A stretch of DNA of 64,000 nt from Devosia pacifica. Its GTDB lineage: Bacteria > Pseudomonadota > Alphaproteobacteria > Rhizobiales > Devosiaceae. The DNA lies in assembly GCF_014652635.1 (NCBI RefSeq), contig NZ_BMZE01000004.1:310001-374000 (forward strand), read 5' to 3'. The notes below the pieces were generated by a model that was not told where the DNA came from, searched no databases, and saw only the letters and a list, made by a program, of their open reading frames with translations. The translations under genes were made by a program, and so were the position numbers. Of this stretch, positions 1-10,044 are shown piece by piece (position 1 is the first letter of the stretch; each line of letters opens with the position of its first letter).

Positions 1-638
1 CGTTCGACGCGCACCCAGTCGTCTTCTGCGGTCAGCAGGCCACCAAGATTTCTGGAAATTCGGTCTTCCTGCTCGTTTGTCAGCAGGTGCCCGGTCCATA
101 AATCGCGCGCAAGCTCACTCGCTTCGTCGGTCTTACCTTCGGCCAAGTAAGCCTCGGCGAGCCTGATGCGCGCAGTCAGCGTACGCGGCATCTCGTCACC
201 AAACCGGCTTATGATGTCGGTGTCACTGGCATCGCTGCTGAGCAGGGCCTGTTCAATGCGCAGCCGCATCAGGTCCTCATCAACAAATTCAGGCGCCTCT
301 TCGGCAAAGACGGCGAGCGCATCGGCATCGATCGCCCCGGGCCGCGAATAGATGACTGCCCACTGCGCCGCGTGCCGCTGTACGGCGGAGGGCAGAGTGG
401 CTGCCGTATCGAACGCAGCTTGCGCTTCACCTTCATCGAGCAGCCCCAAAGCGACCTTGAAGGCGCCCATCGACGGCGCTGAGGGCGGAGCGGGGCGCGA
501 CGGTTCCGAGCGCACCGTGCTTGTGGTGATCGGGTCAAGTGTTTCCGTCGCCGGCGCGCGCACGGAATGCAACGTCGTGCCAACCCCAAGCGTGGTGGCG
601 ATAATCAGGCCGGCTGCCAGAACAGTCGATCTCGGCAT
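1..638 (-). CDS. Lytic transglycosylase, N-terminal part (runs off the window)
   Basis: The frame opens with ATG at 638 and stays open to base 1, so about 212 N-terminal residues are present and the C-terminus lies outside. The start MPRSTVLAAGLIIATTLGV looks like a signal peptide or anchor, followed by a Ser/Pro/Thr-rich linker and then alanine-rich helices of the kind seen in the superhelical region of Slt-type soluble lytic transglycosylases. The catalytic domain is not visible. The divergent position next to dapA is common for slt in Hyphomicrobiales and is part of the argument. Role if correct: periplasmic cleavage of peptidoglycan glycan strands. Another TPR-like periplasmic protein cannot be excluded. 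Confidence 0.65.
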   Translation of the reverse strand, partial: MPRSTVLAAGLIIATTLGVGTTLHSVRAPATETLDPITTSTVRSEPSRPAPPSAPSMGAFKVALGLLDEGEAQAAFDTAATLPSAVQRHAAQWAVIYSRPGAIDADALAVFAEEAPEFVDEDLMRLRIEQALLSSDASDTDIISRFGDEMPRTLTARIRLAEAYLAEGKTDEASELARDLWTGHLLTNEQEDRISRNLGGLLTAEDDWVRVE

Positions 639-860
639 TCGCTCGTAGGTCCTCGAGAGCTTGCGGTTAACGCGATATTACCCGGTCCGGGTGAACATTC
701 GGTTTCGGAGCCGGTTGACGCCCCGGTTGCATGCTTGTGATCGGCGGGGCCAATCAGTATGGTGCGCGACTTCTGCACCTATGTGTGCGCGACACCATCG
801 GGGCGTGCTTATGGCATCGCCCCGCGGCTGATTTGTGGCAAACCAAGGAAAGACTGACTC

Positions 861-1742
861 ATGTTGAGAGGTTCGATTACGGCACTCCTCACCCCCTTCA
901 AGGATGGGGCGGTGGACGAGAAAGCCTACTCGGACTTTGTCGACTGGCAGATCAGGGAAGGCACGCACGGTCTCGTCCCTGTCGGTACCACCGGCGAAAG
1001 CCCGACAGTGACGCACGAAGAGCACCGGCGTGTCGTGAAGATTTGTATCGAGGCCGCCGATGGTCGCGTGCCGGTTGTGGCCGGCGCCGGGTCGAACTCG
1101 ACCGCCGAAGCTGTAGCGCTTGCGCGTTTCGCCCAGGAAGCCGGGGCCGATGCTATTCTGTCGCTTGTGCCGTACTACAACAAGCCGAACCAGGAAGGCA
1201 TTTTCCAGCACTTCTCGGCGATTGCCTCTGCGATCGACCTGCCGGTCGTGCTCTACAGCGTGCCGGGCCGCACGGTTGTCGATGTTACGGTGGATACCAT
1301 TGCTCGGCTGCGAGATGCGCATAGCAATATTATCGGCGTCAAGGATGCCACTGCCGATATGGGCAAGGCCAGCCAGGAACGCGCCAAGTTGGGAGAGGAT
1401 TTCATCCTGCTTTCTGGCGAGGACATGACCGCCCTCGGCTTCAATGCACACGGCGGAACCGGCTGCATTTCCGTGACCTCGAACGTTGCTCCGCGTCTGT
1501 GCGCGCAAATGCAGGATGCCTGCCACCAGGGTGATTTCAAGACGGCGCTGTCGATCCAGGATAGGCTGGTGCACCTTCACAGGGCGCTGTTCATCGATCC
1601 TAACCCGATAGGGGTGAAGTACGCCGCCTCGCGCCTTGGTCTTTGCCGGAACGAACTGCGTCTGCCTCTCGTTCCTGCGTCCGAAACCACGATGGCGGCT
1701 GTCGATGCCGCGCTGGTTCATGCCGGACTACTGGAGGGCTGA
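861..1742 (+). CDS. dapA: 4-hydroxy-tetrahydrodipicolinate synthase
   Basis: 293 residues, the normal family length. It condenses pyruvate with aspartate semialdehyde, the first committed step toward lysine and meso-diaminopimelate, in the cytoplasm. Visible signatures: GTTGES at 42-47 (substrate Thr), Tyr132 in LYSVPGR, and the Schiff-base Lys161 in GVKDAT. The TGA stop overlaps the ATG of smpB by one base (TGATG), so the two are probably translated from one message. The start at 861 gives the usual N-terminus [13 protein letters not shown]. Confidence 0.97.
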   Translation: MLRGSITALLTPFKDGAVDEKAYSDFVDWQIREGTHGLVPVGTTGESPTVTHEEHRRVVKICIEAADGRVPVVAGAGSNSTAEAVALARFAQEAGADAILSLVPYYNKPNQEGIFQHFSAIASAIDLPVVLYSVPGRTVVDVTVDTIARLRDAHSNIIGVKDATADMGKASQERAKLGEDFILLSGEDMTALGFNAHGGTGCISVTSNVAPRLCAQMQDACHQGDFKTALSIQDRLVHLHRALFIDPNPIGVKYAASRLGLCRNELRLPLVPASETTMAAVDAALVHAGLLEG

Positions 1743-2224
1743 TGGCGACGAAGAAGGAAAGCAAGAGCTATATCAGCCACGGCCAGGTTGCGGACAATCG
1801 CCGCGCTCGCTTCGATTACGAGATCGGCGACACGCTCGAAGCCGGAATCGTTCTGACCGGCACAGAGGTTAAGTCGTTGCGGCTTGGAAAGGCGCAGATC
1901 GCTGAAAGCTATGCATCACCCGAGCGGGGTGAGTTGTGGTGGATCAACGCGCATATTCCCGAGTATCTCGAAGCGAATCGTTTCAACCATGAGGAAACGA
2001 GACCCCGCAAACTGCTGGTTTCGAAAAAGGAACTTTCGCGGTTGGGGGCCGAGGTCACACGCGCCGGCAACACCATCGTGCCGCTGAAGCTCTATTTTAA
2101 CGATCACGGCAAAGCCAAGCTGCTCATCGGTCTTGGCAAGGGCAAGAAGACGGTCGACAAGCGCGAAACGCAGAAAAAACGCGACTGGAACCGCGAAAAG
2201 CAGCGCCTGCTCAAGCAGGGCTAG
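1742..2224 (+). CDS. smpB: SsrA-binding protein SmpB
   Basis: 160 residues starting [20 protein letters not shown]; the ATG at 1742 overlaps the dapA stop. SmpB binds tmRNA and brings it to stalled ribosomes for trans-translation. Family motifs are present: [19 protein letters not shown], the GLGKGKK(T)VDKR segment and a basic C-terminal tail ([16 protein letters not shown]). The frame stays open upstream to 1643, but that part is dapA coding sequence read in another frame. The 3' end overlaps the convergent uracil-DNA glycosylase gene by 4 bases. Confidence 0.96.
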   Translation: MATKKESKSYISHGQVADNRRARFDYEIGDTLEAGIVLTGTEVKSLRLGKAQIAESYASPERGELWWINAHIPEYLEANRFNHEETRPRKLLVSKKELSRLGAEVTRAGNTIVPLKLYFNDHGKAKLLIGLGKGKKTVDKRETQKKRDWNREKQRLLKQG

Positions 2225-2874
2225 CTTTCCGCATGCTTCAACGCATGACGCGCTGCAGCTCCGACGACATCTTCGAACATCTGCTCCGTCAGAACCCCGG
2301 TGTTCGTATTGTATCGTGAGCAGTGATAGCTGTCGAAAACGGTCACCCCATGAACGCCGATCGTGTGCTGTGCGCCGTGCTTGAAGGGAAAAGCTGACAG
2401 CTTTTGCCCAAGCGCCCTCAAAACCGACTCATGTGCAATACGCCCCAGCACCAAATAGGTCTTTGCCTGCGGCTCTGCATCGAACACCGCCTGCAGGAAT
2501 GGTCGGCAGGTGTGGATTTCCGCCGGTGTCGGCTTGTTCTGCGGGGGCACACAGCGCACTGCATTGACGATTGAAGCGCCGTCGAGCGTAAGGCTGTCGT
2601 CCTGCCTTTGCTCGTATTCACCATGCGCCAGTCCGTACTTCTTCAGCGTTGCATAAAGAAGATCGCCCGCATAATCGCCAGTAAATGGTCGACCGGTCCG
2701 GTTGGCACCTTTGAGCCCGGGCGCAAGGCCCACCACCACAAGCCGTGTAGCCGCACCCGTCCAGACCGGCACCGGGGCGTTGAAATACTCGGGGAATTTC
2801 TGCTGGTTCTCGTCGCGGAACGCGGCGAGGCGCGGGCATAGCGGGCAATCGGGCGGGGGATTGATATCGGTCAC
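2221..2874 (-). CDS. Uracil-DNA glycosylase, family 5 (UDGb type)
   Basis: 217 residues. It removes uracil from DNA at the start of base-excision repair. Four cysteines that would hold a 4Fe-4S cluster are seen at 10, 13, 108 and 123 (CPLC, and C-N14-C around PPQNKP). The active-site loop [19 protein letters not shown] (49-67) matches the family 5 pattern rather than families 1 or 4, and the second motif reads [10 protein letters not shown] in place of HPSP. The gene is convergent with smpB and shares 4 bases with it. Confidence 0.9.
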   Translation of the reverse strand: MTDINPPPDCPLCPRLAAFRDENQQKFPEYFNAPVPVWTGAATRLVVVGLAPGLKGANRTGRPFTGDYAGDLLYATLKKYGLAHGEYEQRQDDSLTLDGASIVNAVRCVPPQNKPTPAEIHTCRPFLQAVFDAEPQAKTYLVLGRIAHESVLRALGQKLSAFPFKHGAQHTIGVHGVTVFDSYHCSRYNTNTGVLTEQMFEDVVGAAARHALKHAES

Positions 2875-2935
2875 GGCGAACTCTGGCGGAATGGCTTTAT
2901 CCGCTTAGACGAAATGCCGTGCCGCTGCAAAATTC

Positions 2936-3511
2936 TCAGTCGTCGTCGCTGTCCTGCGCATGGCTGCTGACACGGGGCGCGCTCGGAGCGCGGCCAACTG
3001 TCTTTGTCAGTTCCGCAAGATCGAGGAAGAAATCCGCCTGCCTGCGCAACTCGTCGGAAATCATTGGCGTCGGGGTACTCAGTGTCGAGGCGACTGTTAC
3101 CCGCTTGCCGCGCCTCTGTAACGAAGCGACAAGAGCGGTGAAGTCACCATCGCCGGAAAACAGCACCATGTGATCGTAGTAGGGCGCCATGTCCATGGCA
3201 TCGACGGTCAGCTCGATATCCATGTTGCCCTTCACCTTGCGGCGTCCGGTTGCATCGGTGAACTCTTTCGCCGGCTTCGTCACGACTGTGTAGCCGTTAT
3301 AATCTAGCCAATCGATCAGTGGCCGAATCGAAGAGTATTCCTGGTCCTCGACTAGGGCCGTGTAGTAATAAGCCCGAACCAGATACGCTTTCGATTGAAA
3401 CTCTGAAAGCAAGCGACGATAGTCGATGTCCGTGCCGATTGCGCGCGAGGCCGCATAGAGATTTGCGCCGTCGATGAACAAAGCTATCTTTTCTCTGGGA
3501 TCTATGGACAC
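2936..3511 (-). CDS. NYN domain (LabA/DUF88) putative ribonuclease
   Basis: 191 residues with a PIN-like NYN fold. Acidic residues expected to bind metal are present: Asp14 in FIDGANLY with Asn17, Asp98 in KGNMDIELTVDAM, and Asp121/Asp123 in GDGDFTALV. NYN proteins are thought to cleave RNA, but the substrate of this one is unknown. The C-terminus ends in an acidic SDDD tail. It is divergent from rpoZ, with 231 bp between them. Confidence 0.88.
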   Translation of the reverse strand: MSIDPREKIALFIDGANLYAASRAIGTDIDYRRLLSEFQSKAYLVRAYYYTALVEDQEYSSIRPLIDWLDYNGYTVVTKPAKEFTDATGRRKVKGNMDIELTVDAMDMAPYYDHMVLFSGDGDFTALVASLQRRGKRVTVASTLSTPTPMISDELRRQADFFLDLAELTKTVGRAPSAPRVSSHAQDSDDD

Positions 3512-3742
3512 GCAATACTCCTAATAAACGGCAGCTGCCGGAACGACCGGCGATCAGCACTCACATTATATGCCAAGCTGGAACATATTCGCTTTTCGCA
3601 CAGTCGACTGGCATTGCGCAACTGGAACGTTAGTCGCATGCGGAGGTGACCGCGAATTATCGCGGTGACACAGCTCGCTTGTAATGCTTGCAGGGCTCGT
3701 GTAATGAGGGTGTCAATCCCCAAACAATGATTGGAGACGCCA

Positions 3743-4123
3743 GTGGCCCGCGTCACCGTTGAAGACTGCATTGAGAAGGTCAATAACCGTTTTGACCTCG
3801 TCCTGATGGCAGCTCATCGCGCCCGCATGATTTCATCGGGTGCCCAGATCACCGTCCCGCGCGACAACGACAAGAATCCCGTCGTATCGCTACGCGAGAT
3901 CGGCGATGGCACCATCTCCCCCGACGATCTGCGTGAAGATCTTATTCACTCGCTCCAGAAGTATGTGGAAGTGGATGAGCCCGAACAGCACACCGCACCG
4001 CTTATCGAAGGTGGTTCACGCGGTGGCGACGATGATGATGCGATCAACTTTGACACGATGAGTGAAGACGAGTTGCTGCGCTCGATCGAAAGCCTGGCGC
4101 CCCCTGAGCGCCGCGACGATTGA
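3743..4123 (+). CDS. rpoZ: RNA polymerase omega subunit
   Basis: 126 residues beginning (M)[28 protein letters not shown], the classic omega N-terminus. I choose the GTG at 3743; the frame also opens with TTG at 3731, but TTGGAGACGCCA looks like the Shine-Dalgarno (GGAGAC) itself. Omega helps assemble RNA polymerase and forms part of a ppGpp site in proteobacteria, which fits its place just ahead of rsh. The C-terminus is an acidic extension ([19 protein letters not shown]) as in other alphaproteobacteria. Confidence 0.96.
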   Translation: MARVTVEDCIEKVNNRFDLVLMAAHRARMISSGAQITVPRDNDKNPVVSLREIGDGTISPDDLREDLIHSLQKYVEVDEPEQHTAPLIEGGSRGGDDDDAINFDTMSEDELLRSIESLAPPERRDD

Positions 4124-4150
4124 TCGGATCGATATCACGATCCATATGAG

Positions 4151-4178
4151 GAGGCGTTCGGCGATTGCCGGGCGCCTT
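4151..4178 (+). terminator. Possible rpoZ terminator or attenuator hairpin
   Basis: GAGGCG-tt-CGGC-gatt-GCCG-gg-CGCCTT can fold into a stem with one internal loop, followed by a T-rich run (CTTCGTTGTGGTTG). It lies between rpoZ and rsh and could reduce read-through into rsh. It is imperfect, so the call is tentative. Confidence 0.4.
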
Positions 4179-4265
4179 CTTCGTTGTGGTTGACATCGTT
4201 CGCCATCCGCAGCCCGATGGGCGTCGAAAGCAAAGGCAGCGTGAAGGAAAGGCGCACCTTTAGTC

Positions 4266-6536
4266 ATGATGCGTCAGTATGAGCTTGTGGAGCGGGTTGC
4301 GGCGTATAATCCCGCCGTGGATGAGGCGCTCCTCAATAGGGCCTATGTCTATGCCATGCAAAAGCATGGTAGCCAGAAGCGCGCCTCCGGTGACCCGTAC
4401 TTCAATCATCCACTGGAAGTTGCCGCGATCCTGACCGAGCTGAAGCTCGATGATGCTTCTGTGGCTGTCGGGCTGTTGCACGACACCATCGAGGATACGG
4501 ACGCCACCCGCGCCGAAATCGATCAGCTCTTCGGCCCCGAGATTGGCGCCATCGTTGATGGTCTCACCAAGATCGAACGCCTGAACCTTGTTAGTCGGGA
4601 AGAAGCGCAGGCCGAAAATCTGCGCAAGCTTCTGTTGGCGATCGCCCAGGATGTGCGCGTCCTGCTGGTGAAACTCGCAGACCGTCTGCACAATATGCGG
4701 ACGCTGCAATATGTGCCGCCGAACAAGCGCGCGCGCATTGCGCAGGAAACCATGGATATCTACGCGCCTCTGGCCGGGCGCATGGGTATGCAGGATATGC
4801 GTAACGAGCTCGAGGATATCGCATTTCAGATCCTGCAGCCGGATCACCACGCCGCGATCACCCGACGGCTTTCCGAAATGCAGTCGGCTTACGCCGAGAC
4901 CATCAAGACGATCAGCGCCGAATTGACCGAGCGGCTGCAGCTCGAAGGGATCGAGGCTGTCGTCAAGGCACGTGTGAAGTCGCCGTTTTCGATCTTCAAC
5001 AAGATCGAACGCAAGCAGATCGCGCTGGAGCAGCTATCGGACATGATCGGCTTTCGGATCATCGTCGATACACTCGCCAATTGCTACCAGACCCTCGGGA
5101 TCGTCCACACCAACTGGAAGGTCGTGCCGGGACGCTTCAAGGACTATATTTCGGTCCCGAAGCACAATGACTACCGCTCGATCCACACAACGATCGTCGG
5201 ACCCGGCCGTCAGCGCGTGGAATTGCAGATCCGCACCCATGAAATGCATCAGGTTGCCGAACTCGGTATCGCGGCGCATGCGCTTTACAAGGACGGCGTC
5301 TCGGCAGACCTCAACCGGCTAGAGAATGAGAGCCGCGCCTATAGCTGGCTTCGCAACACCATCGGCCATCTGACAACCGGCGCCTCGGCGGAGGACTTTC
5401 TCGAGTACACGCGGCTTGAGCTGTTCCAGGATCAGGTCTTCGCATTCACGCCGCGTGGACGTCTCATTGCGCTTCCGCGCGGCGCGACACCGATCGACTT
5501 TGCCTATGCGCTCCACACCGATATCGGCGACACCTGCGTAGGCGCGAAGATCAACGGCAATATTCTGCCGCTGGTGACGCAGCTGCGCTCGGGCGATGAA
5601 GTCGAGATCATCCGCAATCAGAATCACCGGCCGCCCGCTAACTGGATCGGAATCGCCGCGACCGGCAAGGCTCGTGCCGCCATCCGGCGCGCCGTGCGAA
5701 ATGCCGCAGCGCAACGTGCCCACGCCTTGGGTGAACACGTGTTGTCCGTCATGCTGGAACGTGAAGGTGTGCTTCTCGACGAGGCTGAGGGTCGTGAACT
5801 TGGCGAACGCCTGGGCTATGCCGGCAAGCGTGAACTTCTGATTGCCGTTGGCGAAGGCAAGGTCAGCAGTGAGTCGCTGGCCGCCGAGCTCGATGAGGTC
5901 AAAGGTCTCAAGCGCCGCCGCAAACGTATCGATCTGCCCGTCGCCGATAAGGCCGATGGCTGGTTCGCGTTGCGCGATACCGATTGGTTCCGGTTCCGCG
6001 TACCAGGCGGGCAGCGCTCCGGCGAACGTGCCAAGGCGGCCCTAGCGGGCTTGGATTTCCATATTCCTGTGACCGTTTCTCCCGAAGGTGTTCTGCCAGG
6101 AGACAGGCTTGTCGGTATTTTGGAGCCCGATCAGCCAATGCGCGTCTACCCGATTCACTCGGAAGCGCTGGTTGAGTTGCACAATAGCGACGTGGCCTGG
6201 GTCGATGTGCGCTGGAACCTGCTCGGACGCGAAGATCAGCAGCATCCGACAGTCATCACGATGGAGTCGGTGAACCGTCCGGGATCGCTGGCGCAAATCT
6301 CTTCGGCCATTGCCGCATGTGACGCCAACATCAACAATCTCATCATGCGCATGATATCGCCGGACTTCCATCAATTGACCTTCGAGATCGAGGTGCGCGA
6401 CCTCGCGCAATTGACGGATGTGCTGGCAACCCTCAAACGTAGCCCCGGTGTTTCAGCCGTGCAGCGCGCAACGGCTGCGGAAGCCGCATTGATTTCGACA
6501 CTCGAGTGGGACGGCGAAAAGGGGACTGTCGACTGA
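4266..6536 (+). CDS. rsh: Bifunctional (p)ppGpp synthetase/hydrolase (Rsh)
   Basis: 756 residues, full length for the single RelA/SpoT homologue of alphaproteobacteria. Order of domains: HD hydrolase (His72-Asp73 in [10 protein letters not shown], and [14 protein letters not shown]), RelA/SpoT synthetase ([13 protein letters not shown], then [22 protein letters not shown]), TGS ([29 protein letters not shown] begins it), and a C-terminal ACT domain ([19 protein letters not shown]). Conserved residues for both activities appear intact. It sets the stringent-response alarmone level. The stop overlaps the ATG of pyrE (TGATG). The start could be either of two adjacent ATGs (4266 or 4269). Confidence 0.96.
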   Translation: MMRQYELVERVAAYNPAVDEALLNRAYVYAMQKHGSQKRASGDPYFNHPLEVAAILTELKLDDASVAVGLLHDTIEDTDATRAEIDQLFGPEIGAIVDGLTKIERLNLVSREEAQAENLRKLLLAIAQDVRVLLVKLADRLHNMRTLQYVPPNKRARIAQETMDIYAPLAGRMGMQDMRNELEDIAFQILQPDHHAAITRRLSEMQSAYAETIKTISAELTERLQLEGIEAVVKARVKSPFSIFNKIERKQIALEQLSDMIGFRIIVDTLANCYQTLGIVHTNWKVVPGRFKDYISVPKHNDYRSIHTTIVGPGRQRVELQIRTHEMHQVAELGIAAHALYKDGVSADLNRLENESRAYSWLRNTIGHLTTGASAEDFLEYTRLELFQDQVFAFTPRGRLIALPRGATPIDFAYALHTDIGDTCVGAKINGNILPLVTQLRSGDEVEIIRNQNHRPPANWIGIAATGKARAAIRRAVRNAAAQRAHALGEHVLSVMLEREGVLLDEAEGRELGERLGYAGKRELLIAVGEGKVSSESLAAELDEVKGLKRRRKRIDLPVADKADGWFALRDTDWFRFRVPGGQRSGERAKAALAGLDFHIPVTVSPEGVLPGDRLVGILEPDQPMRVYPIHSEALVELHNSDVAWVDVRWNLLGREDQQHPTVITMESVNRPGSLAQISSAIAACDANINNLIMRMISPDFHQLTFEIEVRDLAQLTDVLATLKRSPGVSAVQRATAAEAALISTLEWDGEKGTVD

Positions 6537-7120
6537 TGACACGTGACGAGGTTCTGGAAGTTTTCCGGTCATGTGATGCAATCCTTGAGGGGCACTTCAT
6601 CCTCTCGTCCGGGCTGCATTCACCGATGTTCCTGCAAAAGACGCTGGTGTTCCGTCGTCCGGAAAAGACCGAGATCCTGTGTCGCGCCCTCGCGGAGAAG
6701 ATCCGTGCCGAGGGATTCGGTCATGTGTCGCAGGTCGTCTCGCCCGCCGTGGGCGGTATCATCCCCGGCTATGAAACAGCGCGGCATCTCGGTAAACCCG
6801 CCGTCTACACCGAACGGGTGGACGGCCAGTTCCAGCTTCGCCGCAACTTTTCGGTCGAGAAGGGGGAGCGCGTGATCGTCGTCGAGGATATCGTCTCGAC
6901 CGGTTTGTCTATCCGCGAATGCATCGAGGCGTTGCGAGGGCTGGGTGCCGATGTCGTCGCCGCGGCGGCCATCATCGACCGTTCCGCTGGCAAGGCTGAG
7001 CTTGATGTGCCGCTGGTCTCGCTGATCGATTTCGAAGTTCCGGCCTATCCGGCCGATGCCCTGCCGCCGGAGCTCGCGGCAATTCCAGCGGTCAAGCCGG
7101 GAAGCAGGGGGCTGTCGTGA
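6536..7120 (+). CDS. pyrE: Orotate phosphoribosyltransferase
   Basis: 194 residues from the ATG at 6536, which overlaps the rsh stop; an in-frame upstream ATG at 6506 lies inside rsh and is unlikely to be used. The enzyme joins orotate and PRPP to give OMP in pyrimidine synthesis. The PRPP-binding motif [13 protein letters not shown] and the upstream [12 protein letters not shown] loop are present. It overlaps acpS by 4 bases (GTGA). Confidence 0.95.
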   Translation: MTRDEVLEVFRSCDAILEGHFILSSGLHSPMFLQKTLVFRRPEKTEILCRALAEKIRAEGFGHVSQVVSPAVGGIIPGYETARHLGKPAVYTERVDGQFQLRRNFSVEKGERVIVVEDIVSTGLSIRECIEALRGLGADVVAAAAIIDRSAGKAELDVPLVSLIDFEVPAYPADALPPELAAIPAVKPGSRGLS

Positions 7121-7536
7121 TTGTTGGGCTAGGGTCGGATCTTATCCAGATCCATCGGGTGCAAGAGGTTCTTGATCGCTATGGCGAGCGGTTCACCAAT
7201 CGCTGCTTTACCGAGATCGAACGGCGCAAGTCGGATCGCCGCGCCCAGCGGGCAGCCTCCTACGCCAAGCGTTTTGCAGCCAAGGAGGCGTGCTCCAAGG
7301 CGCTCGGCACCGGGCTCAGCTCCGGCGTCTATTGGCGCGACATGGGTGTCGTCAACCTGCCATCGGGCAAACCCACCATGGCTTTGAGCAATGGCGCTGC
7401 CCGTGCGCTCGAGCGGATCATGCCCGAGGGCCACATCCCGCATATTCATCTCACCATTACAGACGATGCCGGGCTGGCCCAGGCCTTCGTGATCATCGAA
7501 GCGCTCAAGGTTGACCAGACAGGCGGCGCGTCTTAA
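7117..7536 (+). CDS. acpS: Holo-[acyl-carrier-protein] synthase
   Basis: 139 residues with a GTG start inside the pyrE stop (GTGA). It transfers 4'-phosphopantetheine from CoA to apo-ACP. The two Mg-binding acids are visible: Asp8 in [11 protein letters not shown] and Glu57 in [15 protein letters not shown]. Coupling to pyrE and the short gap to lepB suggest one operon. Confidence 0.96.
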   Translation: MIVGLGSDLIQIHRVQEVLDRYGERFTNRCFTEIERRKSDRRAQRAASYAKRFAAKEACSKALGTGLSSGVYWRDMGVVNLPSGKPTMALSNGAARALERIMPEGHIPHIHLTITDDAGLAQAFVIIEALKVDQTGGAS

Positions 7537-7566
7537 CCACGGCGCCAAAGGCGCAAAGGAACAATC

Positions 7567-8379
7567 ATGAGCCAGTCCGACGAGAAGGCCGGAAAGAACG
7601 CGAAGTCGGCCCAGCCAAAATCGGCGGCAGGCGAGGTATGGGAGACGTTTGTCGTCATCGTCGAGGCGCTGCTGATCGCGATCGTCATCCGCTGCTTCCT
7701 GTTCCAGCCGTTCTCTATTCCGACCGCATCGATGCAGCAGACCCTGATGATCGGCGACTATTTCATCGCCAACAAATTCGTCTGGGGCTACGGCAAGCAT
7801 TCGTTCTCGCTCGGCCGTTACGGCGATTTCACCTTGCTCGATTTCGAATTGCCGATCTCGGGCCGCATTCTTGGCCGCGAACCCAATCGCGGCGATATCG
7901 CGATCTTCCGGCCGGTGCCTGAGGACATTGAATACATCAAGCGCGTGGTCGGCATGCCGGGCGACGAGATCCAGGTTCGCGAGGGGCGCCTTTATATCAA
8001 CGGCGATATCGTGCCGCGCGAAGAGATCGGCACCGCTCTCGACACTGATTCCAATGGAGACACGCGCGAAGTCACTGTCTACCAGGAAACCTTTCCGAAT
8101 GGCACGACACACACCATTCAGGAAATCAGCGACAACCAGCCGCTTGATAACACCCCCGTTTATCGCGTGCCAGCCGGGCATTATTTCATGATGGGCGACA
8201 ATCGCGATCGCTCGGCCGACAGCCGTGTGCTGTCTGCCGTCGGTTACGTGCCCTACACCAATCTGATCGCCAAGGCCGAGGCGCGCTTCTTCTCGATCCA
8301 GGACAACATTCCGCCCTGGCAGATTTGGCAGTGGCCGGCGAATGTGCGTTGGGACCGCATGTTCAGGTCAGTCTACTAA
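7567..8379 (+). CDS. lepB: Signal peptidase I
   Basis: 270 residues with one N-terminal membrane segment (about 27-48, FVVIVEALLIAIVIRCFLF) and a periplasmic catalytic domain. The Ser/Lys dyad is Ser55 (IPTASMQQTL) and Lys125 (EYIKRVVGMPGD); the box GDNRDRSADSR is also intact. It removes Sec and Tat signal peptides. The position before rnc-era is standard for proteobacteria. Confidence 0.96.
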   Translation: MSQSDEKAGKNAKSAQPKSAAGEVWETFVVIVEALLIAIVIRCFLFQPFSIPTASMQQTLMIGDYFIANKFVWGYGKHSFSLGRYGDFTLLDFELPISGRILGREPNRGDIAIFRPVPEDIEYIKRVVGMPGDEIQVREGRLYINGDIVPREEIGTALDTDSNGDTREVTVYQETFPNGTTHTIQEISDNQPLDNTPVYRVPAGHYFMMGDNRDRSADSRVLSAVGYVPYTNLIAKAEARFFSIQDNIPPWQIWQWPANVRWDRMFRSVY

Positions 8380-8393
8380 AGAGCTGGCTGAAG

Positions 8394-9101
8394 ATGTCGG
8401 CTCAATCGGACGGACGTGACAAACTGCAATCGAGGCTCGGCTATCGCTTTGCCGATCCCGACTTGCTGGATCGCGCGCTGACGCATTCGAGCGCGGTGCC
8501 GCCCTCACGGCGGATCGAGCGCTCTTACCAGCGGCTTGAGTTCCTGGGGGATCGGGTGCTCGGTCTCGTGGTCGCCGACATGCTGTTCCGCAAATTCCCC
8601 AAATCCAACGAGGGAGCGCTCTCCCGCTCGCTGAACACGCTTGTGCGCAAGGAAACCTGTGCGATCATCGCCAAGAAGCTCGATCTCGGCCGGGAACTGG
8701 TACTGGGCGAGAGCGAGGCGCGGACGGGCGGAGCGGGCAAGGAGGCGATACTGGCCGATGTCTGCGAAGCCGTGATTGGTGCGATCTACTGTGACGGCGG
8801 GCTCGGAAAGGCATATAGCTTCGTTGAGCAGCTGTTCTCTGAGCATCTCGGCGATACCGGCACATCACGCGCTGATGCCAAGACGACCTTGCAGGAATGG
8901 GCACAGGCCCAAGGGCTCGAACCGCCGACCTACACGGAGGTCGATCGCACCGGCCCCGACCACGCACCACAGTTCACCATTTCGGTGGCTGCCAAAGGAT
9001 TTGAACCGATGGTGGCGACAGGCCCCTCCAAACGCATCGCCGAACACCAAGCGGCAGAAAAGTTTCTGATCCGCGAAAAGGTCTGGAAGGAGCCGTCATG
9101 A
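8394..9101 (+). CDS. rnc: Ribonuclease III
   Basis: 235 residues from the ATG at 8394 (MSAQSDGRDK); the open frame reaches back to 8325, inside lepB, and was not used. Signature RLEFLGDRVLGL at 48-59 supplies Glu49 and Asp53, and ADVCEAVIGAIY at 121-132 supplies the second acidic pair. A double-stranded RNA-binding domain follows from about residue 155 (DAKTTLQEWAQAQGLEPPTY). It processes rRNA precursors and other duplex RNA. It overlaps era by 4 bases (ATGA). Confidence 0.96.
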   Translation: MSAQSDGRDKLQSRLGYRFADPDLLDRALTHSSAVPPSRRIERSYQRLEFLGDRVLGLVVADMLFRKFPKSNEGALSRSLNTLVRKETCAIIAKKLDLGRELVLGESEARTGGAGKEAILADVCEAVIGAIYCDGGLGKAYSFVEQLFSEHLGDTGTSRADAKTTLQEWAQAQGLEPPTYTEVDRTGPDHAPQFTISVAAKGFEPMVATGPSKRIAEHQAAEKFLIREKVWKEPS

Positions 9102-10015
9102 GCGAGTTGCCACCCGACACCTCATGCGGGTTCGTTGCCCTCGTCGGGGCCCCCAATGCTGGCAAGTCCACCCTGATGAATTCGCTTGTCGGCACCAAGG
9201 TGTCGATTGTCACCCATAAGGCGCAAACCACACGCGCCCAGATACGTGGCGTGGTGACGGAAGGCGATGGACAAGTCATCTTCATCGATACACCCGGCAT
9301 TTTCGCGCCTCGTCGGCGGCTCGACCGGGCGATGGTGCACGCCGCTTGGACCGGTGCCGGCGACGCCGATCTCGTGGCGTTCATCGTCGATGCCGAAAGG
9401 GGTTTGACGGCGGAAGTTGAATCTCTACTTGAAGGTTTGCTGGCGGTTCGCCATCCCAAGATGCTGGTCCTCAACAAGGTGGACGCGGTCAAGCGCGAGA
9501 CCTTGCTCGAACTGTCGCAAAAGCTGAACGAGCATCAGCGGTTTGAGGCGACCTTCATGATCTCGGCCTTACGCGGCGATGGTGTTGCCGATTTCCTGTC
9601 GTGGTGCATGGAGCATTTGCCGCCCGGCCCATGGCACTTCCCCGAGGATCATCTTACCGACCTGACGCTGGCGCTGACTGCCGCCGAGGTGACGCGCGAA
9701 AAGCTGTTCCTGCGCATTCACGATGAAATCCCCTATAACGCCACGGTCGAGACCGAGCGGTTCCAGGAACAAAAGGACGGCTCCTATCGTATCGATCAGG
9801 TGGTCTATGTCAGCCGCGACAGCCACAAGAAGATCGTGATCGGTGACAAGGGCCAGACGCTGAAGGCCATCGGTGCCGAGGCGCGGCGCGAACTGATGGA
9901 AATCTTCGAGACGAAGGTTCACCTCTTTATTTTCGTCAAGGTCCGAGAGCGCTGGGGTGATGATCCCGAGCGCTATCGCGAAATGGGGCTGGAATACCCG
10001 CAGGGCAAAAAGTGA
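9098..10015 (+). CDS. era: GTPase Era
   Basis: 305 residues. G1 loop GAPNAGKST (17-25), G3 DTPG, G4 NKVD, and a C-terminal KH domain with IGDKGQTLKAIG. Era binds the 3' end of 16S rRNA and helps mature the 30S subunit. The start ATG overlaps the rnc stop; recO follows after 29 bases. Confidence 0.97.
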   Translation: MSELPPDTSCGFVALVGAPNAGKSTLMNSLVGTKVSIVTHKAQTTRAQIRGVVTEGDGQVIFIDTPGIFAPRRRLDRAMVHAAWTGAGDADLVAFIVDAERGLTAEVESLLEGLLAVRHPKMLVLNKVDAVKRETLLELSQKLNEHQRFEATFMISALRGDGVADFLSWCMEHLPPGPWHFPEDHLTDLTLALTAAEVTREKLFLRIHDEIPYNATVETERFQEQKDGSYRIDQVVYVSRDSHKKIVIGDKGQTLKAIGAEARRELMEIFETKVHLFIFVKVRERWGDDPERYREMGLEYPQGKK

Positions 10016-10044
10016 GGTTGCGCGCTTTGCGGCGCTGCTGAGCG

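Noticed and set aside
665-682. CtrA-like TTAA-N7-TTA near the slt-dapA gap
   Set aside because: One base off the consensus, and such matches are common by chance; no link to cell-cycle genes.
678-1721. 347-residue open frame on the minus strand opposite dapA
   Set aside because: Opposite a clear dapA; its composition is that of an antisense shadow and no family motif is seen.
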